Positions 27,462 through 36,415 of a DNA stretch of 64,000 nt are shown here, in pieces; the stretch's first letter is position 1, and each line of letters begins with the position of its first letter. The notes below the pieces were generated by a model. It did not search any database. It saw only the letters and a program-made list of their open reading frames with translations, and was not told the DNA's origin. The DNA is taken from assembly GCA_021845805.1 (NCBI GenBank), contig JAJZVD010000009.1, forward strand, positions 1 through 64,000. Reading direction: 5' to 3'. This DNA comes from Pseudomonadota bacterium. Lineage in GTDB: Bacteria > Pseudomonadota > Alphaproteobacteria > Rhodobacterales > Rhodobacteraceae. Both the position numbers and the translations under genes were made by a program.

Positions 27462-28568
27462 ATGAGCAATCCTTCCCTTCTGATCCTTCCCGGCGACGGC
27501 ATCGGCCCTGAAGTCATGGCCGAGGTGCGGCGCATCATCGACTGGATGGCCGCCCGGCGCGGGATCGTCTTCGATGTCAGCGAAGACCTTGTGGGCGGCT
27601 GCGCCTATGACAAGTACGGCACCCCGCTGCACGACAAGACAATGGCCAAGGCGCAGGAGGTGGACGCCGTTCTGCTGGGCGCCGTGGGCGGTCCGAAATA
27701 CGACAGCCTGCCCTTTGCCGTGAAACCGGAACGCGGGCTGCTGCGCCTGCGCAAGGAGATGGATCTTTACGCCAACCTGCGCCCGGCGCAGTGCTTCGAC
27801 GCGCTGGCCGATTTTTCGAGCCTGAAGAAGGATGTGGTGGCCGGGCTCGACATCATGATCGTGCGCGAGCTGACCGGCGGCGTCTACTTCGGCGAGCCGC
27901 GCGGCATCTTCACCGAAGGCAACGAGCGCGTGGGCATCAACACCCAGCGCTATTCGGAATCCGAGATCGCCCGCGTCAGCCGCTCGGCCTTCGAAATGGC
28001 CCGCAAGCGTCGCAACAAGGTCTGCTCGATGGAGAAGGCCAACGTGATGGAATCGGGCGTTCTCTGGCGCGAGGTGGTGCAGAAGATCCGCGACGAGGAA
28101 TACCCCGATGTCGAGCTGAGCCACATGTACGCCGACAACGGCGCCATGCAGCTGGTGCGCTGGCCCAAGCAGTTCGATGTGATCGTGACCGACAACCTCT
28201 TCGGCGACATCCTGTCCGACTGCGCCGCCATGCTGACCGGCAGCCTGGGCATGCTGCCCTCGGCCAGCCTCGGCGCGCCGATGAAGAACGGCCGCCCGAA
28301 GGCGCTTTACGAACCCGTCCACGGCTCGGCGCCCGACATCGCGGGCCAGGGCAAGGCGAACCCGATCGCCTGCATCCTGAGCTTCGCCATGGCGCTGCGC
28401 TATTCCTTCGACATGGGCGCCGAGGCCGACCGCGTGGAAAAGGCGGTGGAGAAGGTGCTGGCCGATGGCGTGCGCACCGCCGACCTGATGGGCCCCGAAG
28501 GCGGCAGCCCGGTCAGCACCACCGGCATGGGCGACGCGATCCTGGCCGCGCTGGACGCGAGCCTGTAA
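27462..28568 (+). CDS. leuB: 3-isopropylmalate dehydrogenase
   Basis: A 368-residue NAD-dependent enzyme that oxidises and decarboxylates 3-isopropylmalate in leucine synthesis. [11 protein letters not shown] at the N-terminus, the substrate arginines in [37 protein letters not shown] and [15 protein letters not shown] are diagnostic. Length is normal. GGAG lies ten bases before the ATG. It is separated from leuCD by three unrelated genes. A GC hairpin follows the stop. Confidence 0.97.
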   Translation: MSNPSLLILPGDGIGPEVMAEVRRIIDWMAARRGIVFDVSEDLVGGCAYDKYGTPLHDKTMAKAQEVDAVLLGAVGGPKYDSLPFAVKPERGLLRLRKEMDLYANLRPAQCFDALADFSSLKKDVVAGLDIMIVRELTGGVYFGEPRGIFTEGNERVGINTQRYSESEIARVSRSAFEMARKRRNKVCSMEKANVMESGVLWREVVQKIRDEEYPDVELSHMYADNGAMQLVRWPKQFDVIVTDNLFGDILSDCAAMLTGSLGMLPSASLGAPMKNGRPKALYEPVHGSAPDIAGQGKANPIACILSFAMALRYSFDMGAEADRVEKAVEKVLADGVRTADLMGPEGGSPVSTTGMGDAILAALDASL

Positions 28569-28591
28569 AAGTCATCACCAGCATAACTGCA

Positions 28592-28616
28592 AAGGCCGGG
28601 CGCCCGCCCCGGCCTT
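28592..28616 (+). terminator. Hairpin after leuB
   Basis: A perfect 9-bp stem (AAGGCCGGG / CCCGGCCTT) with a 7-base loop lies 23 bases after leuB. It has no T-tract beyond the final TT, so termination is likely but unproven. Confidence 0.5.
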
Positions 28617-28707
28617 CCGCGTCTTTGCGCCGACCCGGCGCCGCCGCTCTGGGCTTCCCGGGCCGCTGGCGGTAACATCGACGCAAACGGAACCGAAGGC
28701 CATCGCG

Positions 28708-29667
28708 ATGCGGACGACCTCCAATCTCCGGGGCGCGCTCTTCGCGCTTCTGGGCTTTGCGCTTTTCTCGACGCATGACGCGATCGTCAAGCACCTGGGC
28801 GGCGAATACACCGCCTTCCAGATCATCTTCTTCCGCACCCTGATGAGCTTTCCGCTGGTCACGGTGATGCTGATGCATGAACGCACCGGCGCCACCCTGC
28901 GGCCGAAGCATCCCTGGTGGATCACGCTGCGCGTGGCCTCCGACATGGTCGCGGGCGCGGGGGCGTTCTATGCCTTTTCGGTTCTGCCGCTGGCACAGGT
29001 CTATGCCATGCTGTTCGCCACGCCACTGCTCATCACGGTGCTGGCGATCCCTCTGTTGGGGGAAACCGTGCGGCTCAGGCGGGGCATCGCGGTGATCGTC
29101 GGGCTGATCGGGGTGCTGATCGTGCTGCGGCCCGGCGCGGTGCCGATGGGGCTGGGCCACCTTGCCGCCATCGCCTCGGCGCTGGGTGGCGCCACCTCCT
29201 CGATCATCGCGCGCAAGATCGGGCACGAGGAACGCAGCGTCGTGATCCTGCTTTATCCGATGATGGCCAACGTCATCGTGATGGGCGCGCTGATGCCGTT
29301 CGTCTATGTGCCGATGCCGGTCATCGATCTGGGCGGCATGGCGCTGGTGGCGGTTTTCGCCATCGTCGCGGGGCTTTGCACCATCATGGCCTATCGCCAT
29401 GCCGAGGCGATGATCGTGGCGCCGATGCAGTATTCCCAGATCCTCTGGGCGGCCTTCTACGGCTGGCTGTTCTTCCACGAGAAGATCGACGGCTACACCT
29501 TGCTCGGCATCGTGGTCATCATCGGCAGCGGGCTTTACATCCTGTTCCGCGAAAGCCGGGGGGCGGTGTCGGAAAACCGCCCCGTCTCCACCACGCGGCA
29601 GCGCCCCGATGCGGGCCCCGGCTCGCGGCTGGGGGCGATCTTCTCGCGCAACAAGGCTGTCGAGTGA
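28708..29667 (+). CDS. DMT (EamA) family transporter
   Basis: A 319-residue inner-membrane protein with ten hydrophobic segments in two EamA repeats (about 8-140 and 150-285). The N-terminal FALFSTHDAIVKHLGGEYTAFQIIFFRTLMS and C-terminal PMQYSQILWAAFYGWLFFHEKIDGYTLLG are typical of the RhaT/EamA group. The substrate is unknown. A 30-residue Arg/Pro-rich cytoplasmic tail follows the last segment. GAAGG lies nine bases before the ATG. Confidence 0.88.
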   Translation: MRTTSNLRGALFALLGFALFSTHDAIVKHLGGEYTAFQIIFFRTLMSFPLVTVMLMHERTGATLRPKHPWWITLRVASDMVAGAGAFYAFSVLPLAQVYAMLFATPLLITVLAIPLLGETVRLRRGIAVIVGLIGVLIVLRPGAVPMGLGHLAAIASALGGATSSIIARKIGHEERSVVILLYPMMANVIVMGALMPFVYVPMPVIDLGGMALVAVFAIVAGLCTIMAYRHAEAMIVAPMQYSQILWAAFYGWLFFHEKIDGYTLLGIVVIIGSGLYILFRESRGAVSENRPVSTTRQRPDAGPGSRLGAIFSRNKAVE

Positions 29668-29712
29668 CCCCTTGCAAATCCCTGCCCGACTCTGTAACTC
29701 CCGCCCATCGGT

Positions 29713-29789
29713 CGGAGTGTAGCGCAGTCTGGTAGCGCACCTGCTTCGGGAGCAGGGGGTCGGAGGTTCGAATCCTCTCACTCCGACCA
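29713..29789 (+). tRNA. tRNA-Pro (CGG anticodon)
   Basis: 77 bases folding as a complete cloverleaf. The 7-bp acceptor stem is CGGAGTG / CACTCCG. The D arm carries a GG in its loop. The anticodon stem CCTGC/GCAGG encloses TTCGGGA, giving CGG. The T arm contains GGTTCGAATCC. The discriminator A and CCA are encoded. It reads proline CCG codons, which are common in this GC-rich genome. Confidence 0.97.
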
Positions 29790-29912
29790 ATGAATCCCCC
29801 CACAATCCGTGATGATCCGGTGCCGCAGGATGGCGTGGCCGGGTGCATTGCGCAGCCTGACGCGAGGGAAAGACGATTCGCCTCACGGCCGCCGTTGACT
29901 GTTCCCGCGTAA

Positions 29913-29932
29913 TCGCAAACCTTTGATTGCGA
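29913..29932. promoter_or_regulatory. Inverted repeat before the RND efflux operon
   Basis: TCGCAA-N8-TTGCGA is a perfect 6+8+6 inverted repeat, ending 23 bases before the first adaptor ATG. A TTGACT (29895-29900) lies just upstream, but no matching -10 is clear. The position fits a repressor site for the efflux operon. No regulator gene is adjacent. Confidence 0.5.
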
Positions 29933-29955
29933 AGCGGATCGGAGGAGGCAAAGGG

Positions 29956-31005
29956 ATGGGGCAGACCCGTCTTGTCGCGGTGCTGGCGCTGCTGGCGCTG
30001 CCGGTGCAGGCGGCGGAACAGCCGCTGACGGTGCAGATTGTTCCCGTCACGCATTCCACCGATACCCGCCGCCTGTCGCTGACCGGCGAGATCGCCGCGC
30101 GGCAGATGCTGATGGCCTCGTTCCCCGCCTCGGGGCGGATCGTCGCGATGTCGGTGAGCCGCGGCGACCATGTGACGGCGGGCACCGAACTGGCCCGGAT
30201 CGATTCCGTGCAGCAGGAGCAGGCGCTGCGCTCGGCCGAAGCCGCGCTGGTCACCGCGCAAGCGACGGCCGCCAAGGCCCGCGACGATGCCGACCGCCAG
30301 GACGGGCTGCTGGAACAGGGCGCCACCACCCGCAGCGCCCGCGACGCCGCCGCCGACACACTGCGCGCGGCCGAAGCGGGCGTGGCCCAGGCGCAGGCCG
30401 ATCTTGACCGGGCCAGGAAGGCGCTGGCCGATACCGTGCTGACCGCACCTTCCGAAGCCACAGTGACCGACAAGATGGCCGAGGTGGGCCAGGTGGTCGG
30501 CGCGGCCCAGCCGGTCCTGTCGCTCGCCATCGGCGACCGCTACGACGCGATCTTCCAGGTGCCCGAGGTGCTGCTGACAGTGCTGCCCCCGGCCCCGCCG
30601 CAGGTGATGCTGTTCCCCGTCGATCGCCCGGACGAGGCGGTGGCCGGGACACCCCGGATGATCTCGCCGCTGGTCGATCCGCACACGGGAACGGTGAAGG
30701 TGACGGTGGCGATGTCGTCGCTGCCGGGGGGGCTGCGGTTCGGTGACGCCATCGTGGGAACGGTCGAGGAAACCGATGCGCCGCGGGTGATCCTGCCGTG
30801 GTCGGCGATCACCGCCGATGCGCAGGGCCCCGCCGTCTGGGTCGTCGACCCGGCGACTCATGCCGTGTCGCTGCGCCGGGTTCAGATCCTGCGCTACGAA
30901 ACCGGGCGCGTGGTGCTGTCGGGCGGGCTGGAGGATGGCGAAGAGGTCGTGGGCCTTGGCTCCAGCCTGCTTTATCCCGGCCGGATCGTGCGGGGGGAAA
31001 AGTGA
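29956..31005 (+). CDS. RND efflux periplasmic adaptor (first)
   Basis: A 349-residue membrane fusion protein linking the inner-membrane pump to an outer-membrane channel. The signal peptide ends near VQA (residue 19). No lipobox is seen, so it is probably soluble or loosely held. The lipoyl half-motifs are ASGRIVAMSVSRGDHVTAGTELARID and LTAPSEATVTDKMAEVGQVVGAAQPVL, around a coiled hairpin at about 80-140 (AQATAAKARDDADRQ). GGAGGAGG lies upstream. Its stop overlaps the next start as TGATG. Confidence 0.9.
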   Translation: MGQTRLVAVLALLALPVQAAEQPLTVQIVPVTHSTDTRRLSLTGEIAARQMLMASFPASGRIVAMSVSRGDHVTAGTELARIDSVQQEQALRSAEAALVTAQATAAKARDDADRQDGLLEQGATTRSARDAAADTLRAAEAGVAQAQADLDRARKALADTVLTAPSEATVTDKMAEVGQVVGAAQPVLSLAIGDRYDAIFQVPEVLLTVLPPAPPQVMLFPVDRPDEAVAGTPRMISPLVDPHTGTVKVTVAMSSLPGGLRFGDAIVGTVEETDAPRVILPWSAITADAQGPAVWVVDPATHAVSLRRVQILRYETGRVVLSGGLEDGEEVVGLGSSLLYPGRIVRGEK

Positions 31006-32063
31006 TGCGTCTTCCGGTCCTGGCGCTGGTCGCCCTGCCCCTGGCCCCCCTGCCCCCGGCCGCGCTGGCCGACGCCCCGCCGCCGCGCCCGGTGGTGTCG
31101 GAAATCGTCAGCCCGCAGGCCGGGCTTCAGCCAAGCTACGTCGGCACCGTCGCCGCCCGGACAGAGACGGATCTGGGCTTTCCGCTGAACGGCACCCTGG
31201 CCGAACGCCCGGTGGACGAAGGTGACGTGGTCGAGGCCGGGGCCACCCTGGCCGAGCTGAACCCGCAGGATCTTGATTCCGACGTGCGCGCCGCCGAGGC
31301 CGGCGTGACCGTCGCGGCGGCGCAACTGAATTCGGCCCGGGATTCGGCCAGCCGCGCCGACCAGCTAGTGGCAAAGGGGGTCGACAGCCCCTCGACCGCC
31401 GAATCCGCGCACAGCACGCTGGTTGCAGCCCAGGCCCGGCTGGCGCAGGCGCAGGCGGCGCTGGCCCAGGCGAAGGAACTGCGCGGCTATGCCGATCTGA
31501 CGGCGCCGACCGCCGGGGTCATCACCCATGTCTACCTGCAACCCGGCGCCGCGCTGACCGCCGGGCAGCCCGTCGTCCGGCTGGCCGCCACGGGCGAGCG
31601 CGAGGTCGTCATCGACCTGTCCGAACAGGATGCCGCGGGCCTCGCACCGGGGGCCGAGTTCCGCATCCGGCTGGAGGCCGCACACGAGATCACCTCGACC
31701 GCGACGCTGCGGGTGGTCGACCCGGTGGCCGATGCGGCCACCCGCACGCGCCGCCTGCATCTGACCCTGGCCGCAGACGCCCCCACGGCCTTCCGGCTGG
31801 GGGCGCTGGCGCAGGTCGAACCCGGCGCCCGCACCGCGGCGCGGCTGAGCCTGCCGGTGACGGCGCTGATCGGCGGCAAGCCCGATGTCTGGCTGGTCGA
31901 CCGCGGCACCAACACGGTGCACCGGATCGCCATCACCACCGGCGCCACGGTGGGCGAACGGGTGCTGGTTACCGGCGGCGTCAGCGCCGGGCAGGAGATC
32001 GTGGTGAAGGGCGTCAACTCCATCCAGGACGGGCAGGCCGTTGGCCCGAGCGTGCCGAAATGA
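31005..32063 (+). CDS. RND efflux periplasmic adaptor (second)
   Basis: A 352-residue membrane fusion protein with a signal peptide (cleavage near ALA, about residue 22). The lipoyl half-motifs are LNGTLAERPVDEGDVVEAGATLAELNP and LTAPTAGVITHVYLQPGAALTAGQPVV, split by a helical hairpin (about 85-145). It follows the first adaptor with a one-base overlap and runs into the pump gene with an ATGA overlap. Two different adaptors before one pump suggest a mixed adaptor ring, as reported for some RND systems. Confidence 0.9.
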   Translation: MRLPVLALVALPLAPLPPAALADAPPPRPVVSEIVSPQAGLQPSYVGTVAARTETDLGFPLNGTLAERPVDEGDVVEAGATLAELNPQDLDSDVRAAEAGVTVAAAQLNSARDSASRADQLVAKGVDSPSTAESAHSTLVAAQARLAQAQAALAQAKELRGYADLTAPTAGVITHVYLQPGAALTAGQPVVRLAATGEREVVIDLSEQDAAGLAPGAEFRIRLEAAHEITSTATLRVVDPVADAATRTRRLHLTLAADAPTAFRLGALAQVEPGARTAARLSLPVTALIGGKPDVWLVDRGTNTVHRIAITTGATVGERVLVTGGVSAGQEIVVKGVNSIQDGQAVGPSVPK

Positions 32064-35000
32064 AGCGGTTCAACCTGTCGGACTGGGCGCTGAACCACCG
32101 CAGCTTCGTGTGGTTCCTGATGATCGTCTGCCTGATTGCGGGGATCATGTCCTACCTCACCATCGGCCGCGAGGAAGACCCCAACTTCGCCATCAAGACC
32201 ATGATCGTGTCGGCCTCGCTGCCCGGCGCCTCGGTCGAGGATACGGTGAACCAGGTCACCGACCGGATCGAGAAGAAGCTGAAGGAACTGCCCGAGCTGG
32301 ATTTCACCCGCTCGATCACCCGCCCGGGGCAGGCCATCGTCTATGTGAACCTGCTTGATACCACCAAGGCCGCCCAGCTTCCGCGCATCTGGCAGAAGGT
32401 GCGCAACATGATGGCCGACATCCGGCCCGATTTTCCGCAGGAGTTTCAGGGCTTTTCCTTCAACGACGACTTCGGCGACGTGTTCGGCAACATCTTTGCC
32501 TTCACCGCCGACGGCTTCACCCCGCGCGAGTTGCGCGACCATGTCGAGGACGTGAAGCGCGAGGTGCAGGCCCTGCCGGACGCGGGCAAGGTGGAACTGT
32601 TCGGCACCCAGGACGAGGTGATCTATCTGGAATTCTCCACCCGCAGGCTGGCGGCGCTGGGGCTGAACGAACAGGCGGTGCTGGCCACGCTTCAGGCCCA
32701 GAACGCCATCCTGCCCTCGGGCACCATCGACGCCGGGCCGGAAAAGGTGCAGGTGCGGGTGGGCGGCGCGTTCTCGGGCGCGCAAAGCCTGGCCGACGTG
32801 AACCTGCGTGTGGGCGACCGCTTCTTCCGGTTGACCGACGTGGCCACGATCCGGCGCACCTATGTCGATCCGCCGACCGCGCTGTTCCGCTATGACGGCA
32901 AGCCCGCCATCGGGCTTCAGGTGGGCATGCGCGCCGGGGCGAACATCATCGACTTCGGCAAGGCGCTGGCGGGCGTGATGGCGCGGGCGGAATCGCAACT
33001 GCCGATCGGGATTTCGATCCATCAGGTCGCCGATCAGCCGCATGTGGTGAAAGAGGCGGTGGGCGGCTTCATCCGGGCGCTGGCCGAAGCCGTGGTGATC
33101 GTTCTGCTGGTCAGCTTCGTCAGCCTGGGGCTGCGCGCGGGCCTGGTGGTGACGGTGACGATCCCGCTGGTTCTGGCCATCACCTTCGTGGTGATGCAAT
33201 ACACCGGCTTCACACTGCAACGCATCTCGCTTGGCGCGCTGATCATCGCGCTGGGGCTGCTGGTCGACGATGCGATGATTACCATCGAGACCATGATCTC
33301 GCGCCTGGAAAAGGGCGAAAGCCTGGGCCGCGCGGCCTCGTACGCCTGGACCTCGATCGCCTTTCCGATGCTGTCGGGCACGCTGGTGACGGTCGCGGGC
33401 TTCATCCCCATCGGGCTGAACAATTCGGCGGCGGGCGAATTCACCTTCTCGCTTTTCGTGGTGATCGCGGTCTCGCTGCTGGTCAGCTGGATCGCGGCCG
33501 TCCTGTTCGCGCCGCTTCTGGGTGTGACCATGCTGCCCGCCAACTGGGCCCATCACGACCCCGCGCCGGGCCGCCTGCGGCGCGCCTTCCACCGGGTGCT
33601 GCGGGGCGCGATGCGGGCGCGCTGGCTGACCATCGGGCTGACGCTGGCGGCGTTCGCGCTGTCGGTCTACGGGATGAAATTCGTCGAACAGCAGTTCTTC
33701 CCCTCGTCCGACCGGCCCGAGATGATCGTGGATGTCACCCTGCCCGCCAATGCCTCGATCGCCGACACCCGCGCGACGATGGACCGGCTGGAGGCGAAGC
33801 TGGCGGACGACCCCGACAAGCTGTTCTGGACCTCGTATGTGGGCCAGGGGGCACCGCGGTTCATCCTGTCCTATGACGTGGCGACACCCGGCCCGAACGT
33901 GGGGCAGATCGTCTACCAGACCCCCTCTGTCGAGGCGCGCGACCGCCTGCGCGCCCGGGTCGAGGCGCTGGCGCCCGAGTTTCCGGGAGTGGACCTGTTC
34001 GCCAAGCTGCTGGAAATCGGCCCGCCCGTGGGCCGCCCCGTGCAGTACCGCGTCAGCGGGCCGGATGTGGGCGTGCTGCGCGACAAGGCGCGCGATCTGG
34101 CCGCCCTGCTGGCCACCGATCAGCGTCTGACCTCGATCGTGATGGACTGGAACGAACCCGCGCGGGTGGTGCGGATCGACATCCTGCAGGACAAGGCGCG
34201 CCAACTGGGCCTGACCGCGAAGGACATCGCCTCGGCGCTGAACGCGATCTATGACGGCACCACCGTCACCCAGCTGCGCGATGCGACCTACCTGATCAAC
34301 ATCGCCGTGCGCGGCGACGCCGCCGCGCGCAGTTCCATCGAGGCGCTGTCGAGCCTGCAACTGTCGGGCTCTGACGGCACGGTGATCCCGCTGTCGTCGG
34401 TGGCGGTCTTCCGCTACGACACGGAGCCGCCGGTGATCTACCAGCGCAACCAGGTGCCCACCATCACCGTGCAGGCCGCGATCGCCAGCAAGGATCAGGC
34501 CGCGACGCTGGTGACGGCGCTGGCGCCGAAGATCGCGCGCTTCGACGCGGCGCTGCCGCCTGGCTATGACGTGGCCCTTGGCGGCACGGTGGAATCGAGC
34601 GCGAAGAGCCAGGCCCCCATCGCCGCCGTGGTGCCACTGATGCTGCTGATCATGGTGACGCTGGTGATGGCGCAGATGCAGGGCTTCCGGCTGGCCTTCG
34701 TGGTGTTCTGCGCGGCACCGCTGGGGCTGATCGGGGTGGTGGCGGCGCTCTTGCCGTCCCATGCGCCGCTGGGCTTCGTGGCGATCCTGGGGGTGCTGGC
34801 GCTGATCGGCATCCTGATCCGCAACTCGATCATCCTGGTGCACGAGATCGAGGTCCTGCGCGAGGGCGGCACCCCGGCCTGGGAGGCCGTGTTCCATGCC
34901 GCCGACAGCCGGGCGCGGCCGATCCTTCTGACGGCCGCCGCGGCAAGCCTTGCGCTGATCCCGATCTCGCGCGAGATCTTCTGGGGCCCGATGGCCTATG

Positions 35001-35095
35001 CGATGATGGGCGGCATCATCGCCGGAACGATCATCACCCTGGTCTTCGTGCCCGCGCTTTATGTGGCGGTCTTCCGCCTGAAACCGGAGGCCTGA
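32060..35095 (+). CDS. RND efflux pump, AcrB/HAE-type permease
   Basis: A 1011-residue proton-driven pump with 12 predicted membrane segments and two large periplasmic loops. The proton-relay motif is GLLVDDAMI, with D403 and D404, in the fourth segment. The N-terminal SDWALNHRSFVWFLMIVCLIAGIMSYLTIGREEDPNF and the second-half LIGILIRNSIILVHEIEVLREGG are typical of the branch that pairs with two adaptors. Cargo unknown. It starts within the stop of the second adaptor. No outer-membrane channel gene is nearby. Confidence 0.95.
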   Translation: MKRFNLSDWALNHRSFVWFLMIVCLIAGIMSYLTIGREEDPNFAIKTMIVSASLPGASVEDTVNQVTDRIEKKLKELPELDFTRSITRPGQAIVYVNLLDTTKAAQLPRIWQKVRNMMADIRPDFPQEFQGFSFNDDFGDVFGNIFAFTADGFTPRELRDHVEDVKREVQALPDAGKVELFGTQDEVIYLEFSTRRLAALGLNEQAVLATLQAQNAILPSGTIDAGPEKVQVRVGGAFSGAQSLADVNLRVGDRFFRLTDVATIRRTYVDPPTALFRYDGKPAIGLQVGMRAGANIIDFGKALAGVMARAESQLPIGISIHQVADQPHVVKEAVGGFIRALAEAVVIVLLVSFVSLGLRAGLVVTVTIPLVLAITFVVMQYTGFTLQRISLGALIIALGLLVDDAMITIETMISRLEKGESLGRAASYAWTSIAFPMLSGTLVTVAGFIPIGLNNSAAGEFTFSLFVVIAVSLLVSWIAAVLFAPLLGVTMLPANWAHHDPAPGRLRRAFHRVLRGAMRARWLTIGLTLAAFALSVYGMKFVEQQFFPSSDRPEMIVDVTLPANASIADTRATMDRLEAKLADDPDKLFWTSYVGQGAPRFILSYDVATPGPNVGQIVYQTPSVEARDRLRARVEALAPEFPGVDLFAKLLEIGPPVGRPVQYRVSGPDVGVLRDKARDLAALLATDQRLTSIVMDWNEPARVVRIDILQDKARQLGLTAKDIASALNAIYDGTTVTQLRDATYLINIAVRGDAAARSSIEALSSLQLSGSDGTVIPLSSVAVFRYDTEPPVIYQRNQVPTITVQAAIASKDQAATLVTALAPKIARFDAALPPGYDVALGGTVESSAKSQAPIAAVVPLMLLIMVTLVMAQMQGFRLAFVVFCAAPLGLIGVVAALLPSHAPLGFVAILGVLALIGILIRNSIILVHEIEVLREGGTPAWEAVFHAADSRARPILLTAAAASLALIPISREIFWGPMAYAMMGGIIAGTIITLVFVPALYVAVFRLKPEA

Positions 35096-35096
35096 C

Positions 35097-36116
35097 GTGG
35101 CGCTGATCCCCCTGTCGGCGCGCGGCACCCCGCGCGAGATCGGCCGCGCCCTGGGCGTTTTCGGGGCGGAACGGCTGCGGCGGATGGTGATGCCCACGCC
35201 CTATTGGGCGCACACCGTGGCACAGGCCGGAACCGACCGGGTGCGGGCGATGGAGGCCGCGGCGCGGGCCCATCTGCCCGCGGTGATGGAGGAGATCGAG
35301 GGGCTGGCCGAAGGGCTGGGCCTGCCCTTCGCCCAGGTCTTCGCCTGGTGCTGCCGGGGGGATCTGCGCGACGACGTGCCCGAAGGCTGCACCACGGTGA
35401 TGGTACCCGGCGCCCCCCGCGTGATCGCCCATAACGAGGATGGCGGGCCCGAAGAGGTGAACGACTGCGGGCTGTTGCGCGCGAACCCCACCGGGGCGCC
35501 GGGCTTCGTGGCCTTCCTTTACCCCGGCTCGGTGCCCGGCACGGCCTTCGGGGTGAACGACGCGGGGCTGGTGGTGACGGTCAACAACATCCGCGCGCGT
35601 GACAAGCCGCCCGGCGTGCCGCGGATGGCGCTGGGGCGGGCGATGCTGGCCTGCAGGACGCTGGACGCGGCGGTGGCGCTGATCCGCAGCGTGCCGCGGG
35701 CGGGCGGCTTTCATTTCGCGATGGCGCAGGCGGGCGATCCACGGCTTCTGAGCGTGGAGTTCACCGGCGCGCAGGTGTCGGTCGAGGTGCTGACGGCCCC
35801 CGCGGCCCATGCCAATCACCTGATCCATCCGGGCATGGCCACCCTGCCCCAGCGCGTCACCCGCAGTTCGGCCGACCGGCAGGCGCGGGCCGATGCGCTG
35901 CTGCCGGGCGCGGCGCCGCTGGCGGTGTTGCAGGACGCGGGCGGCCCGGGCCTGCCGATCCTGCGCCGCGACCCGGCGGACCCCGACGAGGAAAGCACCA
36001 TCGTGACGCTGGTAGCGACGGTGGATGACGCCGTGACGGCCGCGATCCACGCGCCCGGCGCGGCGGCAGCAGAGGTCAGGCTGCGGGTGGCGACAGGGCG
36101 GCTGGAGGTTCTTTAG
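35097..36116 (+). CDS. C45-family peptidase / acyltransferase-like Ntn hydrolase
   Basis: A 339-residue protein resembling acyl-CoA:6-aminopenicillanate acyltransferase and related Ntn hydrolases. The predicted autocleavage site precedes C98 in PEGCTTVMV, followed by VIAHNEDGGPEEVND and GVNDAGLVVTVNN, the usual substrate-pocket segments. No signal peptide is present. The start is GTG at 35097, two bases after the pump stop, with GGAGG overlapping the pump's last codons. Translation from the efflux operon is therefore very likely. The enzyme might modify or hydrolyse amide-type compounds that the pump exports; that is inference. Confidence 0.82.
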   Translation: MALIPLSARGTPREIGRALGVFGAERLRRMVMPTPYWAHTVAQAGTDRVRAMEAAARAHLPAVMEEIEGLAEGLGLPFAQVFAWCCRGDLRDDVPEGCTTVMVPGAPRVIAHNEDGGPEEVNDCGLLRANPTGAPGFVAFLYPGSVPGTAFGVNDAGLVVTVNNIRARDKPPGVPRMALGRAMLACRTLDAAVALIRSVPRAGGFHFAMAQAGDPRLLSVEFTGAQVSVEVLTAPAAHANHLIHPGMATLPQRVTRSSADRQARADALLPGAAPLAVLQDAGGPGLPILRRDPADPDEESTIVTLVATVDDAVTAAIHAPGAAAAEVRLRVATGRLEVL

Positions 36117-36143
36117 CCGCAGCACATGCCTTGCCGGGGCGCG

Positions 36144-36193
36144 GCGGGGGCTGTCTGCCCCCGCACCCCCGAGGATATTTTCAGACAGAAAAT
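36144..36193. repeat. Double hairpin between convergent genes (terminator-like repeat)
   Basis: GCGGGGGC-TGTCT-GCCCCCGC is a perfect 8-bp stem (36144-36164). It is followed by CCCCCGAGGATATTTTC and a second small stem ATTTTC-AGACA-GAAAAT (36177-36193). The CCCCCGAGGATATTT part resembles a short intergenic element I recall as common in Rhodobacteraceae. It is placed to stop transcription from both sides. No other copy is seen in the window. Confidence 0.6.
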
Positions 36194-36199
36194 GAGGTG

Positions 36200-36415
36200 C
36201 TACGCCGCCTCGCGCAGCGTCGCCGCGGCGGCCAGTACCAGCGGGTTCAGCCCCTTGCCGCCGGCGTCGACGATCTCGAACAACTGGCGCCGCATCCGGG
36301 GTTCCCAGAAGTCCTTGATGTGAGCGGCAACGCGGGGCACCCGCTCTGCCTCGGGCTGCGAGGCGAAGAAGGTCGCGATCTGGTTGGCCATGTAGATCAG
36401 CTTGTCAGGCGACAT
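36200..36415 (-). CDS. fdsD: Formate dehydrogenase delta subunit
   Basis: A 71-residue protein needed for an active Fds-type formate dehydrogenase. MSPDKLIYMANQIATFFASQPEAERVPRVAAHIKDFWEPRMR is the family signature. In R. capsulatus the equivalent FdsD is a small subunit of the complex. Its ATG at 36415 lies 11 bases inside the 3' end of fdhD, with GGAG nine bases upstream. It is the last gene of the operon. Confidence 0.95.
   Translation of the reverse strand: MSPDKLIYMANQIATFFASQPEAERVPRVAAHIKDFWEPRMRRQLFEIVDAGGKGLNPLVLAAAATLREAA

Noticed and set aside
29895-29930. TTGACT as the -35 of a sigma-70 promoter for the efflux operon
   Set aside because: No acceptable -10 lies 15-19 bases downstream; the AT-rich part there is the inverted repeat.
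31532-35197. Very long open frame on the minus strand opposite the RND adaptor and pump genes
   Set aside because: It is an antisense shadow of GC-rich codons. Its translation is His/Arg/Gln/Gly-rich with no domain, while the plus strand encodes a clear pump.
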